A stretch of DNA of 64,000 bases from Ectobius pallidus. Its lineage: Eukaryota; Arthropoda; Insecta; Blattodea; Ectobiidae. The stretch covers positions 47,968,502 to 48,032,501 of the forward strand of contig CAXKWD010000008.1 of assembly GCA_964059195.1 (NCBI GenBank), in the 5' to 3' direction. The position numbers and the translations under genes are program-made. The notes under the pieces are model-generated. The model ran no database searches and was not told the DNA's origin. It saw nothing but the letters and a program-made list of their open reading frames with translations. The first letter of the stretch is position 1. Each line of letters starts with the position of its first letter. This document shows positions 1 through 10,614 of the stretch, piece after piece.

Positions 1-713
1 ATAAAGCTCTTTAAAGTTACATCAAATTAACCTTTTCTGTATGTTAACCTTTTTCTCCATTAGGCCCTCTAACAGACACACAGTATCTTTTCCATTGGCA
101 TCATTCTGCTGTACTCATCATTTTCGTAGAAGTCTTGTACAGTTTTGACTGAAACTTCATCACGTTTATTCCTAGTCCTGTTCTCCCTATTCTGTGGCAA
201 AATCCCGTTCTTTTTCACTAAATTTCTTGACTGGTGGGCTAAGTATTGGCTGACATTAAACTCACTCTGAACTATACTAATACTCCAACTACTAGGAGCT
301 AAACTTACAATGTTCTTTCATTTTTTTTCTTTAAGCTTGTGAATTAGTTGCTTGTACTCATTCGCTAAACTGGCAGGCTGCATGTTCATTGAAAATTCCT
401 CATTATCAGTTGAAATGTTCAAATCAAAAGACTTGCTTAAATTTCCTGATATACTAACCTCATTTGTTAACACTGAGGGTCTAGCTTCAACTGACAGCTT
501 CTGCGCCTTAACAGGAGAAATACCAAGGACTGAACAAGCATCATTAACTGTTTCAACAAGAATGGTTTCAGGTTCATAAATGTCTGGGCATTCATCTTCA
601 CTGTCAGTACTGGTCTCTGTGCCTTGATTTGGATTTTTAATTTTTTTAACATTTTGTGCACAGTAATATGCTGGTAACAATTTCAATAGCATGTATTCAG
701 CACAAAATAACAA
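1..713 (-). pseudogene. Mobile-element protein fragment (arthropod repeat family, class unknown)
   Basis: I do not know the function. Read on the minus strand, 713 to 320 is open for 131 codons and contains the phrase VLGISPVKAQKL followed by a coiled stretch ending in IHKLKEKK. After one stop the frame continues with APSSWSISIVQSEFNVSQYL, RNLVKKNGILPQ and VQDFYENDEYSRMMP, then loses frame near the left edge. This order (LLGISPVK, LP-SWS, KARKL--GIL, FY--DE-SR-MPGKKD) recalls a protein family repeated many times in arthropod genomes, which I take to be mobile-element derived. The in-frame stop and later frameshift indicate decay. It lies in the same orientation as ATR but does not resemble it. 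It could be an exon of an unrelated nested gene. Confidence 0.5.
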
Positions 714-719
714 TAGTAA

Positions 720-1898
720 TAATTTTAAAAAATTAACTAATCAAAAGATAATGAAGCACAAACACAACCTACATGCTGTGAGTCAGCTCAATAAGTGAAT
801 AGTGGACAGCATTCAACAGAGGGGCTGGATCATATGAAGCTATGCATATTCAAACATGACTTGGTCAGCAAACAGACTCCAATGAACAGTGCGTGTCCAG
901 AACTTATCAGTTATCAGTTAACATATAATTCGAAATACTGAAATACTGAAACATATAATTCAATATACTGTATAGAAGAGTAGAGTTTAATCCAGTACCT
1001 ACACCTAATAAACCAGGATAAGAATGGTTTCTAAATACAGCACTTGAAATTGCCATCAATGTAGCTTAAAAAGAAATCAAATGTGGAAATTTGCTAGAAA
1101 AATTACAAAAAATCAGAAAGTTGTATAACTGAGGAAAATTCTCATTTGTAAATAAATGTTTTGTATTTTATGTAAATTTAAATTAAATTTTGTGGTAATT
1201 ATCCTATCTGCTTAGCCTATTTTCAGTAGCGGTCAAGTGCTGTTTTCTTGATATTTCAAAGGCTTGTAGCTCCTCTATACCTTCGAGTCACAGAATGATT
1301 TTGTTTTTATTTTAAAGTACGCTATAAGGGCTTCTCATCCTGGCATTTTCAGATTTTTATCACCTGTCCCACATTACTTTTTGGGACCGAGAAAAAGCAC
1401 GATTTACACTTTTTTCGAAGTTTAAGCAAATTTTTCAGGGTGAAGGACCACCAGTAACAGCTCAGTTTTTTTCCTACACATACTCCTCATACATAAGTGT
1501 AACAGGAAAAAAAATTGGCCTGTTACTCCAAGTCCTTCGTTGTTTTTTAATGCCTAAAATTACGCAAAACGACAGTTCACGAACGAAGATTAGAGCCCTA
1601 AAAACGTCTGTTTAGACTTAACTTAAATCTAATTTAGTATGCACAAATGAAAGTCCATTCTTTAAAGGGGTTCGAAACACAAAAATGCTTTTTTCATTCT
1701 GTGCTGCTAGTTGTAGAGAAACAAAAATAAAACATAATGAACCTTATCCCACCATTATTGAAGCAATACTCAGTGAGTTGTGAGGAATTAAACATTGTCG
1801 CGTGACGTCATTGGAGCTTGAACTTTCAGCGTGTGCTTACATAGAATCGCGATCTCATACCGGAGTTTGCGTTCATTCAACTGTTTGGAAAGTCTATT
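720..1898. other. ATR intron, no gene recognised
   Basis: AT-rich intronic sequence. The stretch 1640-1898 leads directly into the P2X7-like coding remnant and may be its 5' untranslated region. No open frame or repeat structure is supported in the rest. Confidence 0.4.
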
Positions 1899-1975
1899 AT
1901 GGCTTTAAATGAAATTCGCCCCTTCCAGTTTGAGCCCGAAAGAACAAATTCTGATAACATGTATTTGCTCAGAGG

Positions 1976-2003
1976 ATTAAACAATAAATAAATAAATAAA
2001 TAA
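1976..2003. repeat. AAAT microsatellite
   Basis: About six perfect AAATA/AAAT steps, located inside the P2X7-like coding remnant, whose frame they destroy. Confidence 0.85.
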
Positions 2004-2300
2004 CAGTAATTCAGACGGTGATTCTGATATCGCAAACATAAATGTGGAAATTCGTGCAGGATCAGTGTTTTGGTGCAAGTGTAGAGATTACGAAAATTTT
2101 GGGAGTTTGAAAATGTAAAATTAGTTAAGAAGGATGAATTTTTATGTGTAATGCAAAACTCAAATTTCACTAGACTAATTTTAGACCTGGATGTTTTAAC
2201 AATTACAAGACACAAATATTTAGCAGTGAAAATAAAGAGTTAAAAAAAACTAACCTCTCCTAATTCAGCAGCTAAGACTTGGCTATACGTATTATATAAA

Positions 2301-2901
2301 TAGAGGTTCGGATGTTTATGACATGCCATATTTTTATCCTGACCTCCATTCTCGCTCAAACACAAACTGCACGCTTGTTATCCTAATCGGATAGTTTTTA
2401 TTTTGCATATAAAGTCATATTTTGGGCTTTCTTGTGGACTTGGTCATATATTGGCCATATTTGTAATTTAACGTCATCTTTCAGTCATAAATTCGGTAAA
2501 AGACCACAATTAAACAGTGTATGTACTACATGGTGGAGTTAAATTTGATATTTATTTAATTAATTTATGCCAACTTAATATTGACTTAAATTTTAAAATT
2601 AATGCAGTTGTTCATATTTTATAGGGACACGCAAGGTCTACAACATATTACGAATATTTGGAGCTGATGAAGCGAGCAAGCAGGAACAAATTCTTTAAAG
2701 ATAGAAGTTAATTACAAGTAAAACTGTAAATCAATAAATTGTTAAAAAGTGATTATCTGATAGAATTCATGTGATACGTTTTAAATTGGAACATTTCTTT
2801 TTAAAAAATACGTTATTTTATTATGTCATATTTAGTCATTTTTAAGGGCATATTTGCAGTCATATTTTCCACTTTTTTAGGTCATAAACATCCGAACCCT
2901 A
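2301..2901. mobile_element. hAT-like MITE inserted in the P2X7-like gene
   Basis: The ends are inverted: TAGAGGTTCGGATGTTTATG on the left, and on the right the complement of TAGGGTTCGGATGTTTATGA. The interior is AT-rich with repeated GTCATATT/GGCATATT words and no coding capacity. It splits a coding phrase (LYVLYK / YKQFTAW), which fixes its borders to within a few bases. The flanks TTATATAAA and GTTATAAG are similar but do not form a clean 8 bp duplication, so the hAT assignment is tentative. Confidence 0.65.
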
Positions 2902-3159
2902 GTTATAAGCAGTTCACAGCCTGGGTCAATACATGGACTGCCATTGGATATAAAGGAAGAGTGGTAATTCCATCGTGTGTATTCAACATTATAAGAAATA
3001 CATTTCCAGAACCAAGTGGTGTGTATGTGGGCTTCAAGCTGTAAAAGTAGAAGTCGAAAACATTCAAAATTCCAGTTTTAACTTTAATTTATCGAACAAA
3101 ATTCTTGTTAAATCCAAAAGTTAATTAAACTCTCCTTACCTATTAAAACAATTTATTGA

Positions 3160-4280
3160 AATCTTGAGAAGTGCCTTTTTCTTAGTTCATCATATGATGG
3201 ACAAGGTTTTGGAGCAATGGTTTTAGGCAGTGATAGATCAATTTCTTGAACCTCTGGTGATGATCCTCGAACTTGTGTTTGTACGTTACTTTTAATTTTA
3301 TTTATTATTTCAAGTTTCCATTCAATCTTTGATTTTTCATATTTATTCTTGAGTACCTACGATGCTGAGGGTTTTAGAGTATTGTGTTTTAACCCCAATC
3401 TTCTCTTTATTTACATTAGAATTATGATCCGAAATTGTAATTATGGACCTAAGGTAGATATCATTATATGATAAATGTATTCTTTTCGGGGTGTATTTAA
3501 GCCTGAGACTATGGTAACTTTCCAAACTGCCTGTGTGAATATAACAATGTTTGATGTGAGCCAAATCTCTTAAGAATGTCTTATCTAAAATAATTTTATC
3601 AAGTATTTTATATTAACTTGAAAATCCATTAATCCAAGATTTCTTTTTTCGTCTTCCTTTGAGAGAATTTCCATATCCCATTTTCCATCCAGTTATGCTA
3701 ATTCATTATGTGATTGAAAATAGAAATACGTTTTTCAATCAAAATATCGCTGTCCCCTTTGCAAGTCTGAGCAGACCACCACAAATGATTGTTTATGCTA
3801 TTCTGCCAAGCGAATATATTCGGAATTTTTTTTCATGAATTTTTAGTTTCTTCATGAGGCTTTCCGACATATGCCAAACATCAAACTAATGTTCAATACT
3901 GGGGTACTTTGTTTTTTAATAGATGCCTGACACCTTTGTGTCTGTCAGAAAGAAAGATGTTGATATTACATTTTCCTGTTCTGCTAATCGGTTCATTAAA
4001 AGTTCACAGGCAGCCTTTTCTAAATCACCTATCACCATCCCCTTTTGTAACATCTTAAAATCGATTATTTTGCCGGAATTTAAATCCATCATTGAATAAA
4101 TCAAATACTTTGCTGAAAACCCAGGGGAGTCGTACTGACCGTCTCCTGCTAACCATACACGTTTATCATCTGTCTTTTATGAATGTAAACATCTTTTTCT
4201 CTCAAGTTCCCAGCATTTTAGATTCATCTTTTATATTGCAATCAAACACACTACAGAATGGCATTTTTCCACTGAATTAA
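3160..4280 (-). pseudogene. Transposase-like mobile-element gene remnant
   Basis: Minus-strand fragments read, in order, VWLAGDGQYDSPGFSAKYLI (about 4155), YSMMDLNSGKIIDFKMLQKG, GDLEKAACELLMNRL, FLTDTK, a WHM-like box, CKGDSDILIEKRISIFNHIM (about 3740), then a C-terminal SLPKTIAPKPCPSYDELRKR (about 3200). The GDG-YDSPG/AKY, MMD--TG-I--F-L-QKG and acidic-plus-histidine order is typical of a transposase-like protein family common in invertebrate and fish repeats, with candidate catalytic aspartates in DGQYDSP and LTDTK. Frameshifts and stops separate the blocks. It is convergent with the P2X7-like remnant; they end about 110 bp apart. No source element ends were found. Confidence 0.5.
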
Positions 4281-4289
4281 TAAGACTAT

Positions 4290-4904
4290 AAAACTCGAAA
4301 AGAAACACTAAGAAAAATTGTTATTACACTGAACTAGAAGTGACTGAACCAGCATATTCCAATCCCACCACTGCATGCAGGTAACTGGCGCGCGTGGCCG
4401 CTGAGCTCCAGTGACATCACGGGGAATTATATTTCCTCGTATTGCAAACAAACTGAGCATCGTTCCGCAACAATAATAACACCAATCTTCAGTATTCATC
4501 ATCAAGATTATTTTAAGATCAACATGCATTTTGTGTTTCGGGCTCCTTTAAGCTTTCCAATGAGCCCTATCTGATCATCCTACTGATTCAAATAGAAATT
4601 CTACGGCTTTCAGAAAACAGGTCTGAAATTACATTTTTTGCTTGTTCGTGCTCCAAACAAATGCCTATATCTCAGGAGTAAAATTTTTTAGAGGTATAAC
4701 AAGATTTGTTTTGGGGTTCAGAAGACTGGTACACATCACCTACCAAATTTCATCAAAATCAAAAATGGTGCAGCAACGCTCATTTGTTGATTTAATATGG
4801 AATGACCCCATAGCTAACTGTATTGCAACTTCCAAAGTCGTATATGGTGATTCTAAAACAATATGTTGTCATGATAACTGATTTGCATTTGATAAATTCT
4901 TTCT
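4290..4904. other. ATR intron, no gene recognised
   Basis: Probably includes the upstream part of the element carrying the transposase-like remnant. No supported open frame or inverted ends. Confidence 0.3.
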
Positions 4905-5215
4905 AATACATTACCATAAAATAGGCACTAAATTGGGCATTATTCCGGTGCTAGTCAACCGATTTGGTCCAAAATGAATAGACTTCTTGCCATGGACTTT
5001 ATAAATGTTTAAACCAAGTTTCATGAAAATCCAATAAGGCATATTTGAGTTATAAAGCCTTTTTGATATATTACCATGAAAATAGGCACTAAATTGGGCA
5101 TTCCTCCGGTACCGGTCAACCGATTTGGTCCAATATCAATAGGGTTCTTCCCATGGACGTTATAAATGCGTATACCAAGTTTCATGAAAATCCAATAGAG
5201 CTTATTTGAGTTATC
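4905..5215. repeat. Two direct copies of a 161 bp unit
   Basis: The words ATAGGCACTAAATTGGGCAT and CCAAGTTTCATGAAAATCCA recur with a 161 bp offset (first copy from 4921, second from 5082). The second copy is followed by an ACAGACAGACAG run at 5222-5245. It looks like a fragment of a dispersed tandem-repeat family and has no coding potential. Confidence 0.7.
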
Positions 5216-5382
5216 GTGCGTACAGACACACAGACAGACAGATAGACATTTTCCCGCCCCCCACACAATCTCATGAAGTACCATCCTGGCACTTAATAAA
5301 CCAACCAAACTAATTAAACCAAACAAAATATCTCCCCTCTACAACTAAAGAATACATTTATCAGCTATGTATAGTTACATAC

Positions 5383-5511
5383 CATTTCCACCTGAGTCAT
5401 TGGTTCATCAGAAATAGGTCTGTCAGGATCATTATGAGCCAAGTCACACAGTCCCTTGAAGGCAACCTCTGGTTTTTGCTCCCAGCGCAGAAGCAGCTCA
5501 TTATGTATGAT
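5383..5511 (-). CDS. ATR: ATR kinase, coding exon (UME domain end)
   Basis: A 129 bp exon of 43 codons in phase 0 at both ends. The acceptor is TTTACAG/ATC and the donor ATG/GTATGT. It encodes IIHNELLLRWEQKPEVAFKG, then CDLAHNDPDRPISDEPMTQV and EM. The HNELLLR heptapeptide followed by a (V/A)F-GL-(I/D)LA segment matches the conserved region just after the UME domain in animal ATR proteins. It joins in frame to the exon at 15886-16005, giving RRRYFK/IIHNELLLR, parallel to the human LRQDFQGLHNELLLR. ATR is a nuclear PI3K-like kinase that, with ATRIP, senses RPA-coated single-stranded DNA and activates Chk1. The following exons (FAT, kinase, FATC) are not in the window. Confidence 0.92.
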
Positions 5512-5789
5512 CTGTAAACATTTATATTTAAAATTTGCACTAAAGAACTTGTGACTACAGATTTTTAACTTGAAACAAGCACATTCTACCAATACATTCC
5601 TCATAATGATTACTAAATTTTCATTAACAAGTTATGAAATTTAAATCACCAGAGAAATACAGAGAAATTAATGAATTATGGGGATCAGAAACATATTTAA
5701 TAACAAAGAAGAGTGAGAAAGGTTAACTTGGTAGTTATGAGGTATTCAGAAGCTGACGAAAACAATAGGTAATATTAAGGCCTCTAGGA
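5512..5789. other. ATR intron next to exon, no feature
   Basis: Ordinary AT-rich intron between the exon acceptor and the target-site duplication of the hAT element. It contains the acceptor polypyrimidine region only. Confidence 0.6.
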
Positions 5790-7400
5790 TAGGGTGACCA
5801 TATTTCAAAAATGAAAAAAACGGGACACTCTGGCATGTCATATGGAATATCGAGGAAACTGAATCCATATTTATAAAATGTTATACATACTCTATAATTT
5901 AGTAACTAAATTTTAATTTTAACCAATAAAGTGGACATGTTATAACTTTACAAATAATATTCTAAAGATACTTTAATCAAATCCTCGCCTACATCTTACA
6001 TTTCTTCCTGGAATCGCCAAAGCAAAGCTCACAAGACACATAATGCTCTCAAATTCAATATTTTGATTCTTCATATCACTAAAAATATCAACCCACTTAT
6101 TTTCAGTTGCAGATCCACTGTTCTTCCAAGTTTCAATTTTAATTTCCTAATCTATTTTCAATTTCTATGATCCACTGCAAACAATTCTGAACCTACTTCC
6201 ATGATGGAGGACTGTTCAGTTGAACCCACTGAAGTTCATTGAGTTTTTTCAAAAAGGCTGTGCCCAGTTCTCTATGTATTGTAGGAAAGTATCATAAACC
6301 CTGTTTGCAATCTCTGTAAATTCACGATTGTTCATCAGACCTCCATCTTCTAGGTCTTTCAGCAAGATCATTATGGAAGTTTGAAAATTCTGTGTTTTTC
6401 TGCACATGTTTGTTTTTAAGGTGCACAATTCATCTGCAACTTCGTTGCCACATATATTGTCCTTTCAATTGAGAGTTTATAAAATAATGCCAAAATTGTG
6501 ATTGTGGATTGCTGAAGAAGTCCATTAGTAGCATGGGACACTTCTCCTGGAGAGAAAATAGGAAATAAGACCTTCATACATTTCGACCGCTCTATTCACT
6601 GTTGGTTGTAATGAAAGCCATCTTGTTTTTACACTTCCTAACACTTGTTTGTATTCGACATCAACAAACTCACAGAAGCTCTTCAATTCAAACACTCTGA
6701 CAGCATAAATGTGGAAGTACTGGAACACCTTATTAATAATCGTGTCAGCATCAATAGGTAAAATGTCTGCACTTGTCTGCATGGCATTGTGAACAATATG
6801 AGCAGCACAACCTATTCCAAAAATGGTATCATTTACCTCCTGTCTTAATTTGGAAAACACATTTAGTCCAGTCAACGAAGGGGTTATAGAGGACATGGAG
6901 AGGGGGAGAATTTTTTTCTTCAGGAATGTGTTGGGGGTAGTTAGGAGGTAAACATACTAAAAGTCCCCACCCCTATCCCTTACGCTTCATGGGGGGGTGT
7001 AAAGGGCCCATTTTTTTGTTTTTCGCTTATAACTTGAAAACGGTCTGTCGTAGGGAAAAACTTTTTATGTACCAAATTAAAGTTGACTTAATTCTCTACA
7101 TGTTTGTTCATATACATTTTTGTCGTATCTATAATTATTTTCGAGATATAGGCCATTGGATATCACTAATTTTCAAAAAACTAATTTTTACCTCACTTTT
7201 TCGCTACATATGTCTCTCTAACTTCTCAGCCTTTCGTTTTACAGCAAAGTCGTCAGGAAAATATAAGTATAGATATTTAATTTATCTTCAACAAAACAAA
7301 AGTTACAATAATTTGAATTTGTCGGGTAAATTTAGTGATTTCTTAAGAAAATTGTACATTTGTTATTTCCTAATTCAAGGGCTATAATGATATATAAAAG

Positions 7401-7570
7401 TAAAGTAAAGTGATCCCTATACAGGCCATGGAGGCCCAGAAGGTTCCAGGAGGTTGAGGCTCCTAGATTTTGGACATTCGGCACGTGAAGGTGGTAAGGT
7501 TATCAGCCTTACGCACTGGCCGCCTTTACCACCAGGATTGCTCCTGGTACTCATTTCTGTTAGAGTCTGA
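7401..7570. repeat. Short interspersed repeat-like segment
   Basis: A GC-richer island containing GTGATCCCTATACAGGCCAT and CCTTACGCACTGGCCGCCTT within AT-rich DNA. It resembles a dispersed insect repeat and has no internal tRNA-type promoter boxes that I can see. Single copy in this window. Confidence 0.35.
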
Positions 7571-7589
7571 TCTGTAATGACATATATAC

Positions 7590-7627
7590 ATATAACTATA
7601 TATATAACTACTATATATATATATTAA
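7590..7627. repeat. TA-rich simple repeat
   Basis: Interrupted (TA)n tract, likely to form cruciform or melted DNA. No other signal. Confidence 0.7.
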
Positions 7628-7744
7628 CACGCTGGATCCAAGAAACCACTTTCATCATCCCTGTAAAGATAATGTCTAAATTCTACAAAACGTTCGTACT
7701 GATGATTAGTAATGGGCAAATTATACTGTTATAACAATTTTAAA

Positions 7745-8055
7745 ATACAGTACAGTCCCGCTATTTCGAACCCCGCTTATCCAAAAATCCACTTATTCCG
7801 AACAGAGTTCAGAAAAAAATACCAATTTTTTAAACTTAAAAACAGCAGAAATTAAAAAGACGTTCGTGAAAAAACGTACATTTATTGTTATACAAAGAAG
7901 TTGAATAGAGACATACATAGCTTGATGGAAATGCCTGAAACCAAATTGGATTGAAAGCTGGCACTTAATTTATGCCTTAACAAGTCAATACATTGATATT
8001 ATTCATGAAATCCGCCTATTCCGAGTTCCCGCTAAACCGAACGGTGTTCGGTCCA
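7745..8055. mobile_element. Possible pogo/Tigger-type MITE fragment
   Basis: The sequence CAGTACAGTCCCGCTATTTC near 7748 and the phrase CCGCCTATTCCGAGTTCCCG near 8010 resemble the 'CAGT...CGCTATTCCGAAC' terminal region of pogo-like elements. The second end is not cleanly inverted, so this is only a likely fragment. Confidence 0.35.
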
Positions 8056-9326
8056 AATTAGTTCTTTTCAAGTTATAAGCGAAAAACAAAAAAATGGGCC
8101 CTTTACACCCCCCTCCCCTCATGAAGCGTAAGAGGTAGGGGTGGAGACTTTTAGTATGTTTACCTCCTAACTACCCCCAGTACGTTCCTGAAGAAAAAAA
8201 TTCTCCCCCTCTCCATGTCCTCTACAACCCCTTTTATGGCATTCATTGACTGCACTAATTGTTGGAACCTTTTCTTCGAACACCACCGAAGTTAGTGCTG
8301 AAGTTGTCACCACAGAAAGCAATCACTTTGTCAGTCAACTTATATTTTTTTCAAGATGCGTACAATGTGGTTTGTTAGCATCTCTGCTGTTTCCCCTGAA
8401 AGGTTCTGGAACTCAAGCAATTTGATCTGAATCCATATATTAACTATGAAAAATACCTTACAAGGACTGGAACTAACTTCAGGTTATTGTGGTTTGAAGT
8501 ATCAACCATAACTCATACATATTTTGCTTCTTGCAAGTCCTTGGTGATTTACCGTAGCACGAAAGGAGCCAGGACATTCACCACGACTGCCTCACATTTT
8601 GTTCTCCCACATGAAAACTTCTTTTCAAACAGACTACACACAAGAGTTGATGTACAGTCCATTGAACGATAAGAGTGGTTATGTTTGATCATATGAAATG
8701 TAAACAAACCTTCTTCGGCAGCAAAGCAAGACGTTTGCCTTCTTCATCCAATTTTCCTTGTGCTGTCATAAAAGCTGTTGGAACTCCTAGCAGCCTCTGC
8801 CACTTTGTGCTTCTTCTTTTGCACGTGTTGTGTTATGTCCGACCAACCGCCATGCTCGATAGAAAACACCCCTTCGCATAAAGTACATAATAACTTGTCT
8901 TCTCTGCTCTAAGAAACGAAAATTCTTTCTTTAATGCATCCATGAAATTGCATTTTCGTTTAGGCATTCTTCACGACCTGTGCTTTACGCAATTCTAACA
9001 ACTTGGTGGACACGACAGGAAGTCACGAACAAGCGAAAATACAAATGTAAACATTGGAAAAGGATGCCAACAGCCAATGTTTCAGAACTCAGAAAATCAA
9101 ATGCCATCCCTCGGCAAACATTAGAATCCGTGTTAATAAAGAAAGAAACAAGTTACTGATTTGAGCATGAGCACAAAACTGTAACTTACGTACACAGAAC
9201 AAATTTCATGAAAACGGGACATTAAGAAATTAATTTTTTAAAAAAAAGGGACTTTTTTCGGGACAGCAGGACCAGTCAATCAAAAAGGGACAATCCAGTT
9301 ATCCTACTGGTCACCCTACTCTAGGA

Positions 9327-10480
9327 ATCTACCAACTATGCAAAAATAAAGATTCACTTGCACTTTTATTAGAACGTACAACAACAAATTATTGAAAGCC
9401 TACATAAGACATTAAAACTAAATAAATCAGTAACAAGTACGAAAATTTACTTTTTTAATAGTTAGCTAATCAACTAGTTAGGTATATTTTAATATATGAG
9501 GAACAATAGGAATAAAAAGTAGAAAGTTAAGAGTTGTAAGAGGGCATGTCAAAAGCCCATAGTTGTTTGCAAAATTTGCTATTTGCTATTCACTAATATG
9601 GAATGTAATGTATCATTTAAAAAAAGTTATGTAGTGGGTCCTGAGTGGTAACCCTGAGTTTACAGTTCGTGTTCTGTCTGCCCTGCTTCTGCTGAGCCAA
9701 GGGGAACTGCTCACCTGTCGATCTCACCAGATGTGGACGTGTGGCGAGCAGAGTGGTCTTGATTAAAGTACGAAAACGTGAGGTTGGCCATGAGGGCCAG
9801 AGAGTAAGATGGAAGATATATAGTTAGGTTAGGGTAGTAGTGCAAGGGTAAAGGATGAGCGATATTAGATTAGCACAACCAGAGTGTACATAGAAGTAGA
9901 ATGTATAAATGGGAATAAATGGTGATTTAGATTGGTCAGCATAATGGGAAACAAGAGTATTTATTACATAACTATCATGATATCTCGAACCCTCCTCTCT
10001 AAGCAATCTCCAGGTGCAGTTTCCTCCCCTACTAGCTTAGGTTTGACTCAATGCCAAGCCAGAGAGAGGGAAGGAGCATCGAGTATGTCGCAGCATCCCA
10101 TCTTGAACTGAAATGGTAAGACCAGAAGGGAACCGTGGTAGGGGACTTTACAGTTACATAATTTTGGTTAGGATACTAGTGTTTGTTTTAATAATGTATA
10201 AAATTTAAATTGTATATAACTACTCATTAATTTACGTTTACAAATGTCTTTCTTTATAGACATTTTTGATACATAAATTCCGATAATGATAGAAAACGAA
10301 CGACAAGCTTCAGTTGACAGTTATAATAATAATAATAATAATAATAAGTTGAAGAAGAAGAAGAAGAAGAAGAAGAAGAAGAACAACAACAACTATGTTT
10401 GTTGTGGGAGCTCTAAATAGTACCTATGCTACAGTTTAAGTTTTTAACAACTTATTAACAAAATAGAGTAATGCAGTAAG
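9327..10480. other. ATR intron, no gene recognised
   Basis: 9327-9600 is plain AT-rich intron. 9600-10150 is GC-richer with stops in all frames and might be old transposon sequence, but no family was recognised. It ends with compound TAA/GAA/CAA microsatellites at 10322-10395. Confidence 0.4.
10322..10395. repeat. Compound TAA/GAA/CAA microsatellite
   Basis: A run of about nine TAA units, then about eleven GAA/AAG units, then AAC units. The purine strand changes composition stepwise, as expected from successive slippage expansions. Confidence 0.9.
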
Positions 10481-10614
10481 TAGTGTACTCAGATGGTACG
10501 ACTGGACTTGAGAGGGCTTCATTATGTAACAGGATTCTACTGGTATAAGAGACTCATAGTAAAAGTTATTATCAGACTAAATCTGAGAATCCAGTCACCA
10601 AATCCTTTAGAGAC

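Larger units (their letters stand above)
1899..3044 (+). pseudogene. P2X7-intracellular-domain-like mobile-element gene, split by a MITE
   Basis: Starting at ATG 1899 the plus strand reads MALNEIRPFQFEPERTNSDN, then is broken by an AAAT microsatellite and stops. It resumes with VEIRAGSVFWCKCRDYENFG, ENVKLVKKDEFLCVMQNSNF and LTITRHKYLAVKI. A 0.6 kb MITE (2301-2901) then interrupts it, and it finishes with YKQFTAWVNTWTAIGYKGR VVIPSCVFNIIRNTFPEPSG up to the stop at 3044. The WCKC...C arrangement, the Y(R/K)QFT-W segment and the VIPSC---IR--FP ending resemble the zinc-binding P2X7 cytoplasmic-type domain found in many invertebrate repeat-encoded proteins. It converges with the transposase-like remnant that follows, and the two may be the genes of one element. 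Stops, a microsatellite and the insertion make it non-functional. Confidence 0.5.
6863..8258. mobile_element. TIR element nested in the hAT transposase
   Basis: The arms are inverted for roughly 180 bp. The left arm reads TTAGTCCAGTCAACGAAGGG, then GGACATGGAGAGGGGGAGAA, then GGGGTGTAAAGGGCCCATTT. The right arm is the complement, with a 9 bp insertion near its outer end (AATGCCATAAAAG). The interior carries a separate repeat (7401-7570), a TA run and a pogo-like fragment, and no transposase. The exact target duplication is ambiguous because the outermost bases are TTA/TAA. Confidence 0.75.
6000..8967 (-). pseudogene. hAT transposase pseudogene
   Basis: The minus strand begins MPKRKCNFMDALKKEFSFLR at 8967, the usual start of a BED-finger hAT transposase. 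Further on are KWQRLLGVP, LFEKKFSCGRTKCEAVVVNV, the RNase-H-like segment DKVIAFCGDNFSTNFGG (about 8320), then after the nested element VFSKLRQEVNDTIFGIGCAA HIVHNAMQTS, ELKSFCEFVDVEYKQVLGSV and KTRWLSLQPTVNRAVEMYEG (6896 to about 6560). Stops and frameshifts occur in most segments, and the C-terminal dimerisation part before 6500 is badly eroded. The insertion falls exactly between KGSNN and NVFSKL, so the nested element came later. It cannot make active transposase. Confidence 0.8.
5790..9318. mobile_element. hAT transposon with degraded transposase
   Basis: The element begins TAGGGTGACCATATTTC and ends with the complement of TAGGGTGACCAGTAGG, the terminal motif of Charlie-type hAT elements. 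It is flanked by a perfect 8 bp duplication, CTCTAGGA, at 5782-5789 and 9319-9326. The 3.53 kb length includes a nested 1.4 kb TIR element (6863-8258), leaving about 2.1 kb of hAT. The transposase is on the minus strand and broken. Confidence 0.88.

Noticed and set aside
4092..4280. Plus-strand frames over 4092-4280
   Set aside because: They are antisense to the transposase-like remnant and have no motif.
8487..8881. Two plus-strand frames in 8487-8881
   Set aside because: Antisense shadows of the hAT transposase pseudogene on the minus strand.
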